Source: Clytia hemisphaerica
Lineage: Eukaryota > Cnidaria > Hydrozoa > Leptothecata > Clytiidae
Assembly (NCBI GenBank): GCA_902728285.1
Contig: CACVBU010000362.1
Coordinates: 1,655,540-1,719,539 of the forward strand
Length of the DNA stretch: 64,000 bases
Reading direction: 5' to 3'
Numbering within the stretch: position 1 is the stretch's first letter; every line of letters starts with the position of its first letter. Made by a program: the position numbers and the translations under genes. The notes under the pieces are model-generated. The model did no database searches, was not told the DNA's origin, and saw only the letters and a list, made by a program, of their open reading frames with translations. Shown in pieces: positions 47,701 through 59,000 of the stretch.

Positions 47701-50361
47701 CCAACTTCGCAATATTGTATTTACACATGTGTGGTGATAATTTTCAAAGTAAAATAAAACACGCATGTCTAGTGTGTATGCTGCTCTAGTGTAAATGTTA
47801 GGGTGTGACTTTCAATTTCGAATGGTAGACCATCACCCCATGATGCATGAATTTGAGTCCATAAATGCCAGCAAAAATCAATCTTTTGGGCCCTTTCATT
47901 TACTTAGAACCCTAGAAGTCACTAAATTACCCCTCTTTTCTTCCAAAAAATCCCTTTTTATGCGCCTACAGAGGTTTATCATGTTTTATTTTTATTCCCG
48001 CCATCATGGAAGCAAACTGAAGCACACGTTCTCATCTGTAGAGGCGATCCCTTACGCGAATCGAACGTTTGCTTCCATAATGGCGGAAGTTATGCAACTT
48101 AACAAGGCATTGAACCTCTTTAATGACGGGAAGAAGTTTATTCCAGTTGAGTTCACAGCTTTTATAGTGTTAAAATCTTGGTTTTTCTTTTTAGCCTCGG
48201 ATGGAGAAATTGTATTGAACCCACAATCTAAAGGTAATGGTTTTTTTAATGCTTGCCACTATAACGCCTATTTTTTAACTTGTGAAAGTTGATATTGAAG
48301 TTTATATCACTTTTAAGGCCGTTCTCCACTTACGCACTGCGATCGCACCGTTTGGCTTCAACCCTTTTTGCTTGGAAAAAAGATTACGTCATAAAAATGT
48401 AGCGCTAGCCCGTTTCAACCGTTACGTCAGATCGCGCCAATGGAATTGCTTCATTTTTTCTTTTGACCAATAGTGTGGAAGCTTTGATAGATAAAGTGCG
48501 ATCGCAGCGCGCGCAAGTGGCGACCGGCCTTTAAAGCGTTCTACCAACTTTTAAAAAAAATCGCTGCAAGACTGATTCTTCTAAATCTGTCGCCCTCAGC
48601 TAAGCATGTATAATTTCGAGAGTAAAATTAATACTAATACTGCTTAATATAACAGCCTTGCAGCCCGTTAAAGATTTTAAATACTAAAATTGAAACTGAA
48701 GTTGATTTGCGAAAACGGTTTTATATTAAATCAAATTTTGATCCCTATTTTTAGTAAGATTTTCGGAAATCTAACGTCTAAAAATGGAAGTAAATCTACT
48801 CGGAGCTTACATTAAATTTGACTTACTTGCACTGTGCACCATCCATCTTCTTAGTGGAAAAGATTTAAACTAAATCGTAATTTCCATTCCCAATTGAGAT
48901 TTTAAGTTTGGAAAGTAAATTAATCTATGTATGAGGCAAAACTTAAACCACGCGTTTTTACTGCAATGTATAGACTGCCCATAAATTTTTTATTTCGTTA
49001 GCTATAACAGTAATAATAAAGTGATAGAATTAATACACTTTCAAAGGTTTTCTACGGGGAAAAAAGGAGCTTATTTTAGGCAGTGTCTTAATGCTGGGTC
49101 AGATATATTAAAGCTACTTTTTTGCACAACAATATCCTGCAAACAAGTGATCGAAAGTTGTTTCGAGATGTGACCTCACATTCTATTGCTTTTGTAAACA
49201 AAAAATACCAAAGCTGATTTCGAGCAAATTTACAACCGAATGTTTTGATTAAAAGATGGAAAACGTTCTATTTATTATAAACATAAAAACATTTGATAGA
49301 GTATCAGTAAAATTCCTTTTTTTGAGGAACTTTTTTTATACTACATGAACATCATCAGACCTTTCAATCAAAACAAAACCTTTAACAATGTCCGGTTATC
49401 GGCTGAGGTAAATTGAATGGTTGTAAAGTATTTTTAAATGAAGAAATCATACCAATACTAAATGGCTATTTGTCTAAATTAAGTACAGAACTACGACGCT
49501 CTCTTATTCGATTTTCTTCAATCTTCATCGAATAAGAGAGCGTATCGAATAATACAACGTCGTTTCTTGTTGACCACCACTTTCAATATTATCGAATAAA
49601 GGAACGCACTTAGTAGTAGAATGTCGAATTTGAGAGCATCAACTGTACTTTAAATATAACATTATTAAAAAAAAGTTCATACTAACACAGTCCTTTTTAA
49701 AGCAACATTGATATATTTTGATAATAAGTTGTAAATCTTGGTTTTCACTTGCTTAGAATGCTTTCAAATGGGTAAAATGCATAAAGAAATAGCCAAATTC
49801 TTGTTGCAAGCGTCCGAAAATGAAGATATGGCAGATGAAGACATTATTAAGGTATAAACATATCATCAAAGTTTTCCTGATTGAATCTAACCCCTTCATT
49901 ATTGGGGAAGTCGATTTTTTATTTCATTTAGATTACTGAGAAAATTTTAGATCACTGTTGAAGTTGTCTTTTAATTTTCAGAAATGTTATTGTTGATAGA
50001 TCTCCCATGCTGATTTTTTTCGTTACAAACTCACTGCAAACTAATTTAAAATGACCACTGAATTTGGGAATTAATAATACAATGGATCGCCAAATTTTTG
50101 TGAACATTCTAGGAGAGATTTTTAAAGAAGATTTTGCAACGTTGATTTTTCCAAAGACTGAATGGTTGTTATCAATAATTTTCATTATAGGAACTCACCA
50201 GACGAACAAAAGACATAATCAACAATTTACGATCTTTGGATGGAGAAAATCCTGATGACCCTCATATTTCTTTGGAATTGTTACAATCTAAGAACCTTAC
50301 AAATGTGATGCAAACATTTCTGTTTAATCTGGCCTCAGCTGAAGGTTTGGTTCGCTTATAA
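35765..50361 (+). CDS. DENND10: DENN domain-containing protein 10 (FAM45-type)
   Basis: Exons: 35765-35804, 45497-45693, 45879-45911, 46209-46404, 46514-46701, 47504-47676, 48195-48233, 49757-49851 and 50191-50361 (TAA). Recognisable parts are ERDTDGE then a VWVYP strand, KDxDF-DKRKAYM, RSLPAFCIHRKDW, YVAGFTNGEVENRPDLYDIYL, MGKMHKEIAKFLLQ and a C-terminal FLFNLASAEG. All match the human DENND10 order. Exon 1 encodes MAAVVGLQGASIC and ends in phase 1 at a GTAAGA donor, joining cleanly to exon 2. The junction between 46701 (phase 0) and 47504 (needs phase 2) is unresolved. A 29-nt micro-exon at 47428-47456 would restore frame and give about 386 residues. The family acts on late endosomes with Rab27-type GTPases; here function is inferred. 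Confidence 0.87.
36001..38153. mobile_element. 2.15-kb TIR element with two nested elements
   Basis: The left end TAGAGTACCCTGCCCAGTTG (GCGACCG follows) matches the inverted right end at 38120-38153, with TA at both borders. Nested inside are 36150-36733, whose inverted ends contain GTCAAATTGACGTTAT, and 37105-37704. Confidence 0.75.
37105..37704. mobile_element. 600-bp foldback MITE, copy 2
   Basis: Same ends and interior as 32948-33548 (CAGTCGGGTGTTTAAG to CTTAAACACCCGACTG). It is inserted inside the 36001-38153 element. Confidence 0.85.
38934..40033. mobile_element. 1100-bp TIR element
   Basis: Inverted ends AGCAATAAGCAAAAGCTCGT (CCCA follows) and TGGGACGAGCTTTTTGCTTA (TTGCT follows), with possible AACA flanks. 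TTTTCCGTCACGGCGCAAC occurs twice inside. No transposase is seen. Confidence 0.75.
41055..41745. repeat. About 690-bp foldback with arms of roughly 330 bp
   Basis: Sequence up to about 41385 returns inverted from about 41405. Landmarks are ATCACACCAAAGTGTCCGAA, ATATACAACAGGTCTCCG and CTCGAGTTAGGTAC. The loop is very short. Confidence 0.85.
44311..44592. mobile_element. TA-target MITE of the CACGTTTT family
   Basis: TA then ACACGTTTTTTTTTTTAAGA at the left, and TTCTTAAAAAAAAAAAAACG then TGTA at the right. GTTTCTTA motifs recur inside. Confidence 0.7.
47428..47456 (+). other. DENND10: Tentative 29-nt micro-exon of DENND10
   Basis: It lies between the exons ending at 46701 and starting at 47504, whose phases do not match. 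It is preceded by a pyrimidine tract and TTTGTAG and followed by a weak GTGTAA donor. It has the required length (2 modulo 3) and stays open in the needed frame. No family similarity supports it. Confidence 0.3.
47987..48094. repeat. Short foldback in DENND10 intron
   Basis: TTCCCGCCATCATGGAAGCA (AAC follows) is mirrored by GTTTGCTTCCATAATGGCGG (AA follows). Confidence 0.6.
48313..48534. mobile_element. TTAA-flanked MITE with GGCCG ends
   Basis: TTAAGGCCG with CCACTTACGC at the left, and GCGCAAGTGGCGACCGGCCT followed by TTAA at the right. GCGATCGC palindromes sit inside both ends. Confidence 0.7.
49493..49651. mobile_element. Diverged Tc1/pogo-like MITE
   Basis: CGACGCTCTCTTATTCGATT at the left and GAGAGCATCAACTGTAC at the right. 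It is related to 58070-58305. Confidence 0.5.
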
Positions 50362-50555
50362 TGGTGCATGCAATTCAGTAAGAAAAATAGGCTTTCCATG
50401 ATAAGTAATCTTATCGTTTTCTTCTGAAACCTTACCATTGATAGGGAAAATGATATCTTGAATCTATTCCATTTTCAAAACCTGTCCACATCTAACCAGC
50501 GAGCTGTAACCTAGCTGACCCAACCATTCAAATATATCAGATAAATTAGACCGAT

Positions 50556-50632
50556 CTTGATTTTGATTTTGATTTTGATTTTGATTTTGATTTTGATTTT
50601 GATTTTGATTTTGATTTTGATTTTGATTTTGT
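50556..50632. repeat. (TTTTGA)n microsatellite
   Basis: About 12 hexamer units in a row just 3' of DENND10. Confidence 0.95.
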
Positions 50633-50757
50633 TATTGTTATTGTAAATATTTTGAAAACAACCTGCATTTTTTCAGAGCTAATTTCATAAGCAAGGAGAG
50701 GCTGGGGAAGCTGCTATTTTTTTCTTTATTGAAACAAAAACACAGATATAATATACG

Positions 50758-52351
50758 GGGCCCCCCAGCGGTTTGCGTGAATGCGTGAATGGGCTTTTTT
50801 GGTTGCGTGAATGCGTGAAAATCGAAAAAAAATTGCGTGAATGCGTGAATTGAAAAAACTTGCGTGAACGTGAAAATCCATATTTCTATTGTGTGAATGC
50901 GTGAATCTGCCCTGTTTTTTGCGTGAACGCGTGAATTTTTCCTTTTCACAGTTTGTAGAAAACCCCAAGGTGCGCACCTATCCCAAATTCAAGGGATGCC
51001 AGGTGAAGGTGCACAAAAAATCAGCAACTTTCAAATTCTCTATTTTATTAAACGATTCATGATTTAGATGCGCTTTCTAGCAATCTAGACACCTTAAATT
51101 TCCAGATTTTTTCGCTCGGGCCAAACATGTATTGGCCCTCGAATCTTAAATAACTCTAATTTGCCCCCTTGAAAGTGTTTAAGACAAAACCATTGTTATG
51201 CATGATGAGTGATCCGGGGCCAGGGCCAGAGCCACTGGGGTCAGGAGGCGGCCATGACTTCACCACGTTTTTGCAAATAAAAATAAACTTATTTCAAAGA
51301 AATTTTTACCCATGATGTAGACTTTCGATAACCTGATTTTTGGCAAAATTAGTCTGAAATAGAGTCGTATTTAAGTACATCAGAGGGTTAAAATAGAAAT
51401 TTTCTCCTGTCGGCGCAAAACATGGTTGCGCCTCCTTAGTCACTATGTTTTCGCCCCCTCCACGTTAGGAAATTAATTTGCGAGCCCTGATTAAAACCTT
51501 TCTTTTTAATTTTTTTTTGATCGATTCGCTTGCAACAAATGTTCATTCTTTTACCTCATTTTACAAGCTATCAAGCAATCGTACCTTGCCTCTAACGAAT
51601 TTAGACTACATTCTTTTTCAATGGTGTCAAAGAGAGCATTTTTAGCCAAACGCGAGTGACAAAAATGCAAAAAATTCCTCTCTGCGTAAACCATGGTTGC
51701 GCCTCCTTACCCCTGAGCTAAGCATCATGGTGTCATACTCGAGTTTGTTTGACCAATTTTTGATAATGTTTAAGCTATTTTTTGTACAAAAATTCGCCTG
51801 CGGCGCATATTCACTTTTCACTTACTATCGCGATACGTTAACTGCAGAAGCTTCACCCTTTCCAAACGATCGTGACAAGTTAGAAGAATCAAATATTTTG
51901 CGTGATGGCATGTGATAAAAGTTGAAAAATTACGTAACACTTTCTATTTGGGGGCTTCTTGTGACGCTACCAAACACGGTGTTTTATAGTCAGGTCTACA
52001 GGAAAAAATCACTACTGAGTTAAGTTTTTCTCAAGTGCATGACCAGATCCGGTCGAATAATATCTCAAGTACAGCCTTGTCATATTTTTTTATGCAAATA
52101 CAGCCTTGTCATATTTTTTTATGCAAATCGAACGTTTTACTCCATTAATGGCGGAAATTACGTAAATTACGTAACTTAACGAAATGTGCAAGATTTCTAT
52201 TTTTGACATTTTCCCCGATTTTTCCCGAAAATTTCCCCGATTTCCCAAAAAATTGGGTTTACGCGAATTTTGAGAAAAACTTGCGTGAATGCGTGAATTG
52301 CGAAAAATCTTTGCGTGAATGCGTGAAATTTGGGTCCGCTGGGGGGGCCTC
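50758..52351. mobile_element. 1.6-kb TIR element with GCGTGAAT repeats
   Basis: Ends GGGCCCCCCAGCGG and CCGCTGGGGGGGCC are inverted and flanked by ATATACG on both sides. Just inside each end are runs of GCGTGAATGCGTGAA. The 7-bp duplication fits a hAT-like mover. No transposase is seen. Confidence 0.75.
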
Positions 52352-53078
52352 ATATACGAACATGTACGAACATAGAATAGAATACAAGTAGGCATAATAG
52401 TCCCTCCTTTCCCTGTTTTTTACTTTAAAAAGTCCAACAGAAAAAATCTATTACCTTGAAAGCCATAGGTGAGAAGTCAATAGGACACTCCTGAAGGGGA
52501 CTAGCTTTTTATTGGGAAATAGTTAGTTACAGCATCGATGATTACAGTAAATATGCGATACCATTGATTTGGATTTACTATCAAGAATATTTCAATTTTG
52601 ATTACAATAATATTTTAAATTTCTTTATTTTGTACGTAGAAATTTGTAAATTAAACCATTATATTGTCGTAATTTCGAACAGAAAAAACTAAAACTGAGA
52701 TTCTGCAACTTATCTATACTCGAGTGGCCAAAGAAAGGTACCTTTTTTGGTCTGTTTGGTCTGGGCAAAATTTAAAAACAAGAAATTTTTTTAACGTGCA
52801 AAAACTAGAATCGGTGTTCAGACATTCCAACAATTCTTACATGCCCATCCAAATGAATACATTTTGTTAGAGAGTCCTTAAATGTAGGTTTCGTTTTTTG
52901 GAGCCCAGTGAGTAATTTCTTTGTCTAGCCTTTGATTTGCTTCAAAAAAATGCATTCCGGGTAGAGGGTTATTCTTAAAATTGTACAGCGTAATATTGTG
53001 GGGGATTTCTTAAATTAATTAAGTCTTGTTGCTGTTTGAAAATGCTTCTAATAAAAAAATAAACATCTTTGTACTAAT

Positions 53079-53320
53079 GGGCTCTTCCAGGAAAAAACCG
53101 CTTATAGGGTGTGGAAGATATATTTTCAAAGGGTATTGGAAAAATCTTGAAAACCTGCCATGGTCCATGAGGTGAATTTGCAGTGTGCAGGGGTTCAATT
53201 TGATGCTTGTCCAGGGATAAAACGCGTGTCCAGGGGGTGAAAAGTCGAAATGTCCAGGGGCAGATCATTAAAAAGATAATGCCCATAAACTCCATGAACG
53301 GATTTTATCTGGAAGAGCCC
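53079..53320. mobile_element. 242-bp MITE
   Basis: Inverted ends GGGCTCTTCCAG and CTGGAAGAGCCC, each followed inside by an AAAA-CCG sequence. The interior repeats GTCCAGGGG. Confidence 0.75.
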
Positions 53321-54036
53321 AATCAAATGATGGCGATGATTTTACCTACCCTTTAAAGGGCCTTCTTTTACTTTCGCGTACACACAGTGATTTAATTTGA
53401 AATTTCTTATCCAATTATTTTAAAGGAACAAGATCAAAAATCTAATTTTGAATTATTTTTAGAAATTAATCCTAAGAATGTTCACGTCAGCTTTAAAACT
53501 TTGAAATATGTGGAAAAAATCACTCAATAGTCGCGACAGTGGTTTGTTTTAGAGGAAAACTTTCCAACCGTGATCTACTAAGAATATATGGGAAAAACTC
53601 ATTTATTATTATAATGATAGGTTTTATTAAGATGATAATCAGATAATCAATCAGCAATTTGGCTCAAATTCAACTAATCAGTATATAGAAATATGGTGTA
53701 ACAGACGAGATATGAAATCCTTAAGTCAGCATTTTACAATCAAACCATAATGACATCTTTTTTCTAAATAAACTTTCAGCATTGAAATGATTTTAAATGG
53801 GTTAGTTTCAGGTTGCCTTGATTTAGGCATTTAATATATTCATAATCCATCCCATTGGTTTCCATTCTGAAATCAAATTTTTTTGGTAAAATTTTGCAAT
53901 AAAACTTAGTCTATTGTACTTTAATGTTGATTAGATACTTTGTCAATTCTTATAGAGAAAGTTCTAAAATTTGCAGAATGTTGAGTCGAAACATCAGATT
54001 TATTTAAGAACATTGGACTCTGATTTAAACCGAAAA

Positions 54037-54306
54037 CACACCCCTTTCTCACAGACACCTGGTAGGATTTTTTCAGGCAGCGGGGGTAAAAATAACGTAC
54101 TAAAACTAGATGGGGATTGATATTCCTATGTTTTCGAGCCAGTGGGGATGGAAAAAATAGCACAAGATTTTGCAGTGAGGATTTCCTTTCTGATTATTTT
54201 CAATGGAGGACAAAAAATCGGAGGATAATTTTCCACTGGGGACGATATTTTGGCCAATACTTTTTCAGTGGGAAGGGATTCCAGTGGATCTGTGAAAAGG
54301 GGGTGT
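54037..54306. mobile_element. ACACCCC-ended MITE, copy a
   Basis: CACACCCCTTTCTCACAGAC at the left and ATCTGTGAAAAGGGGGTGTG at the right. The interior repeats short blocks of the form GTGGGGATGGAAAA. Confidence 0.7.
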
Positions 54307-55073
54307 GAAACAGATTAAGATATGGAAATTTTAACCTCACAATGAGGAAGTAAGACACTATTAAAAATCTTTTTAGAAAATCACGAAAGAATGACTACAG
54401 AAGTCTGTCATTCAAAAATGTTGTGCTCTCCAAAATTTCAACATCAGAAATATAGATGGGAAAGAGGAAAAAGCTCCTAGAGGTTTTATTTCAACCATTT
54501 TGTTTCGACAGAATAATTCTATTATTTCCTATTTATTTGATGTTTTTCTTATATAGACGTCAGACGAAAATTATTTAGTCCTTGATAAAACTTAAAACAG
54601 AAACTAAAACGTAATGATATGCTTATTATTCAGTTTTGTATTGTAAAATCATAAAAGTAAAAATTCTTTAAAGATTACCTACCCCCTATATTGTTACGAG
54701 CACCCCTTTAAATAGGGGGTAAAAAGTCGTTCGAAACCTAGAGATTTTCCACTTTGGATCTTGAAATTGTAATGATCGTTTGTGTTTAAATTGAAAAAAA
54801 ATCAGAACCAATTTTCAAACATTTGATACTGAAGCCTACGTTAACAGTGGTGCTCATTGCAGCACGCCAGAGATACTTAACTATGCTTCAGTAGTATAAA
54901 GAAACCAAAAATGGCTACAATAGTATTTAGCAAGTTTTGTTATGCAGCTGAGAGCAGTTTGAATTTCGTGTTTCATATAGCTGTCTACTTGAAGTTAGGG
55001 GAGAGTGCGTGGATTTTCTCTAATATTTAACCTTTAAACTACAGTTGCATAGCTTAGCTTGACTTATTTTCCT

Positions 55074-55197
55074 GGAAATTACCAAGTTAATGTATATGTG
55101 TTTTTCTGCGATGGAGACGGAAAGATTCTAATTTGTCTACATCCTGACTGACTGAGGACGATGGTAAATCAGTGCTTTTACCGTCCTCAATTTTCGG
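55074..55197. repeat. Inverted repeat arm upstream of the TRPA-like gene
   Basis: It is mirrored at 56972-57098. The shared core is CTACATCCTGACTGACTGAG followed by GACG and a CAGTGCTTTTACCGTCCTCA block. Confidence 0.85.
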
Positions 55198-55420
55198 GAC
55201 AAAACTGCGGGTTTTTCCAAACCGCTTCACTGCACCGTCCTCAAAAGTACAAATACGTAAACTCGCTACTGTATAGAAAAGCTCGGAAATGGCCCACAGT
55301 ACAAATAGTCTTTAATCTTGGCAACATGAAAGACTATTGGTTTGCTTAGTAAATGTCTTACTGGGAAAATGCATTAAAGCGCCAATAAAGCGAACCAGCG
55401 TTCAGAGGACCAGCTTAAGA

Positions 55421-55605
55421 ACACCCCTGTATCACAGACCCGGTGAAAATCCTCTCATATCACAGACCCGGTGGAACTTTTTTTCTCAATAGGGATAAAA
55501 ATTACTATTAAAATCCCGATGGGGATGGAAATTCCTTTGTTCCAAGGTTAAAAAATTCAGTGGCAATGGTTTTGAAGTGCAATTTTTAAACATTGAATTT
55601 CGAAT
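55421..55605. mobile_element. ACACCCC-ended MITE, truncated copy b
   Basis: ACACCCCTGTATCACAGACC start, a repeated TATCACAGACCCGGTG block, then the same interior as copy c. The right end is missing. Confidence 0.65.
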
Positions 55606-55846
55606 GGGCCAATCATAGTTTTGCATTGTTTGTTAGGTTAATGGCACCATTTTACCAGCCTATAGACTACATTCCCCATTGAGTAGGAGTTATTTTTATT
55701 TGCATTGTGTAGATCTTAGAAGTAAACAAATTTAAATCTGTTTGATTTTTATTAGATTGGATTCAATCTGTTCTTCCTGTATGGAGTCTACCAGATTGTA
55801 TTTTCCATCCCCTTTTCAACAGTAAGATGGAGTGCAATGAGCTTCT

Positions 55847-55854
55847 ATATAAGG
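55847..55854 (+). promoter_or_regulatory. Possible TATA box upstream of the TRPA-like gene
   Basis: TATATAAG lies about 155 bp upstream of the start codon. A single motif match in AT-rich DNA is weak evidence. Confidence 0.25.
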
Positions 55855-56005
55855 AAATGCAATAGGAAGTTTAGTTCTCCTTTGTAGAGATTTTTATTAG
55901 ATTTTATCTAAAAAGGACTAGATTAATTTTGTTAACAGATTTGAAAGAGTTTATTTTCAAATTGTTTTCGAGATTTTCAATTTTTAATAAAAGAAAAAAT
56001 ACAAT

Positions 56006-59000
56006 ATGGAGAATAATTCGCCGACAAACTCGGTAACTTCTGCTAGTGAAGTTCCTTTGATAAGGAGTTGTAAAGAGGTGGAGATGAGTGATGCTATTTA
56101 TTTAACTTCTTCTTCTTATGGTTCGCTGAAGGTAGGTGTTACTCGTTTTTTGAGGCGTTCTGGAACTTTATCAGGGAACGTTCCTATTGTGAAGATGAGT
56201 GCTACTTCGATACTTTCTTTTATTCATGATGAGTCTTTCTGAAAACTTTTAAAATCCCCCCCCCCCCCATTATGTCACTTAAACAATAGAAAAAGTGACG
56301 CATTGGGTGAAAATAAAAACAGAAAAGTTGCATAATTTCATAAAGTCGTTGCAGTGGTGCATATCATGAATTTTGGGTAACGTCTATGCCTATTTCTAAG
56401 CTGTTAAAAACGTCAAAAAAAATAAAAAAATATTTCTAGTTTGTGCTACTGTGGCTTATCTTAATCCTCCAATAAAAATGTTTCAGGGGTTGTATTGGGA
56501 TCTGAAGTGAGGTGTATGGTAAACTGGTTATGAATAGAATGTTTATTATTCATTTTTCTAATTTTGATTTTTTTAAGGAAACAATGGCACATGGTAGATC
56601 TGGGAAAATTTCCATTTGTTATCCGAATGAATTTCATGATGTAAGTTCAATAATTTTCATATATATAAGATTACTATGATTTGACTCGATCTATTGAAGT
56701 GATTTCATCCCAAAGAATAACTCATTGAGAATTTACTGTCTGCTAATATTTTATTTCTTTTTGAGCCGGGAACCTGGCAATTAGCATTTGGAGAAACCCA
56801 GCTCTGACAGACGAGATGGAGTTTTTATAAGATAATTTAATGATTGGTCATTTGAAGTAATAAAAATGACGCGTTTTTTAGAAAAAGTAACAAATTTGTT
56901 TTATTACTGGTTAACGACCAACCAAATCAAATAGGAGCTTGTAAAAACTCCATCTCGTCCCAGCTCTGACCCAGAAAATTGAGGACGGTAAAAGCACTGA
57001 TTTACCGTCGTCCTCAGTCAGTCAGGATGTAGACCAATTAGAAGTTTACTGTCTTCGTCGCAGAAGAACACATATACATAAGCTCGATATTAATTTCCAT
57101 TTAGTCAAGGAACCTGGCCATTAAAACCCATTTGCTGAATCCGATCATTCTGATTTTTATACCGGGTGCACCACAAAAATTTTAATGAATTTTTGACCTT
57201 TTATAGAAGAGTTTTTCAAAATCATAAAATCATAAAATCATTTTCCTTTGTAACTTTTTTAATATTGGTCAGAATTTAATGAATGGTACACCAAAATTTA
57301 AGTTACCCTTTCCTCTTTACGATACAAAAAAAACTTCTTCAAAATCCTAAATACTTTTCGAGAAAATTGGTTTCAAAGAGAGAAACTTTTTTGTAGCGTT
57401 CCCGGTAAGCGATGGCTTCAGCAACGGGTTAGCTGTATATCTCGCCAAGAATCAAAGCTAGATCCTCTGGCTAATTTACATTAAGTTTTTTTTTCTAATG
57501 ACGAGTAGATTTACACCTTATCCCAAGTATGTTGTTTCACACATCACGAACTATCCTATATACCTTTTTGTCCGTAGCCGCCAATCGCTGCGCGGGCACT
57601 TTTATGTCCGTTTATCCCTCTAAAACCGTCTCAGTCTTTTTTCTCACATAAAAACAAAAAAAAAAGGTGTTAAAAAAGAGTGGACTGAGTTTAGGGGTAA
57701 TTAAGTAATCAAATGGTATGCGCCTGACTGCGCGACTACGGATGAAAAGGTGTATTACTAACATGCTGGCACTTTGACTTCACTAAATACACAATGCCCC
57801 ATGGGGTCCGTTGTTACCCATCATGATTAATGTTCCGAAAATAAACTTAATCTTACCTGAAGCATTTGTAACATTAACGTTTTAGGCCGCGCGTCACAAT
57901 CGAGTTGAAGATTTACGCCGAATCTTATCAGCTTACAGCGGGAACAGCCATAAAATCAGTTCATTGAACAAAGAACGATTGAGTGCACTCCACTATGCTG
58001 TCAGATATGGTCATATACAATGTGTATTGGACATTATCCAGGCTGATGAATCAAGTATGTCTTGTTGTATATAGTTGACGCTCTCTAATTCGATTTTCAA
58101 AAAGAATTGTATTTTCATCGAATAGGCGCTGGCCCTAATTTAACGCTGGCCCCTTTTACGCCGGCCCTTATTACGCCACGAGCCCAAAAATAACCCCAAT
58201 AAGGGCCGGCGTAAAAAATGCCGACGAGGTAGTAGAACGTCGTTTATGAGGATTTCTTGTTGATAGTGACTTTCAATGTTATTGAATTAGAAAGCGTCAA
58301 CTGTACATTGGAAAGGTTAACTTCGATGGCTGTATATAGTAATTTGAAGTAATAACTTTGTTAAAGGAAGGAGATTGTGAATCATGTCTGATATTCTCGC
58401 TATACAAATGTAACACCCCTGTCTCACAGCCCCGGTGGAACTTTTTTTCTCAGTGGGGGTAAAAACTCCTATCTAAATCCCAACGGGGATAGAAATTCTA
58501 TTGTTCAAAGGTTAAAAAATCTAATGGGGATGGTTTTGGAGTACAATTTTTAAACTTTGAATTTCTAATGGGGATGAAATCAAAATCAATATCCCAGTAG
58601 TGGGGCTGAAATTTCAGGTTATTTTCCCACCGGGGACGAAATTTCCCAGTGGGGTTCGGTTCCCAACGGGTCTAGGGTGTAATTTACGGGCTACTTTTTG
58701 CAGTGTGCCGATTCGAAACTTTCTTGAAATATTCATGCCGTAAACAAGAATTCAAAATTGATATCTGACTCCAATCAGGGGGACGGCTAAAGTCGCCTTT
58801 AAAGATATTGATGGATTTACCATTTACCCCGTTATTTTCTACAATTACATGTTCTTTGCTTCAGGTGTTCGTCGAAAGGGCAAACATGATGTTCAACCCA
58901 TTCATTACGCGGCACGTTTCTACCGGAAGACGGATGACGGTAAGCAAACTTTGCGAGTAGAGATATTTTAATTTTGAAAAGTTACAGTTCTGTTTCGTTT

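Larger units (their letters stand above)
50362..56005. other. Intergenic spacer between DENND10 and the TRPA-like gene
   Basis: No supported coding exon. It contains a TTTTGA microsatellite, a 1.6-kb TIR element, two further MITE types and one arm of an inverted repeat. Confidence 0.6.

Noticed and set aside
47795-48292. 165-codon plus-strand frame within a DENND10 intron
   Set aside because: It crosses a foldback repeat and has no recognisable domain or splice context.
56006-56242. Complete 78-residue single-exon protein
   Set aside because: A GTAGGT donor at 56132 in the right phase joins to the next exon. Codons after it are more likely intron.
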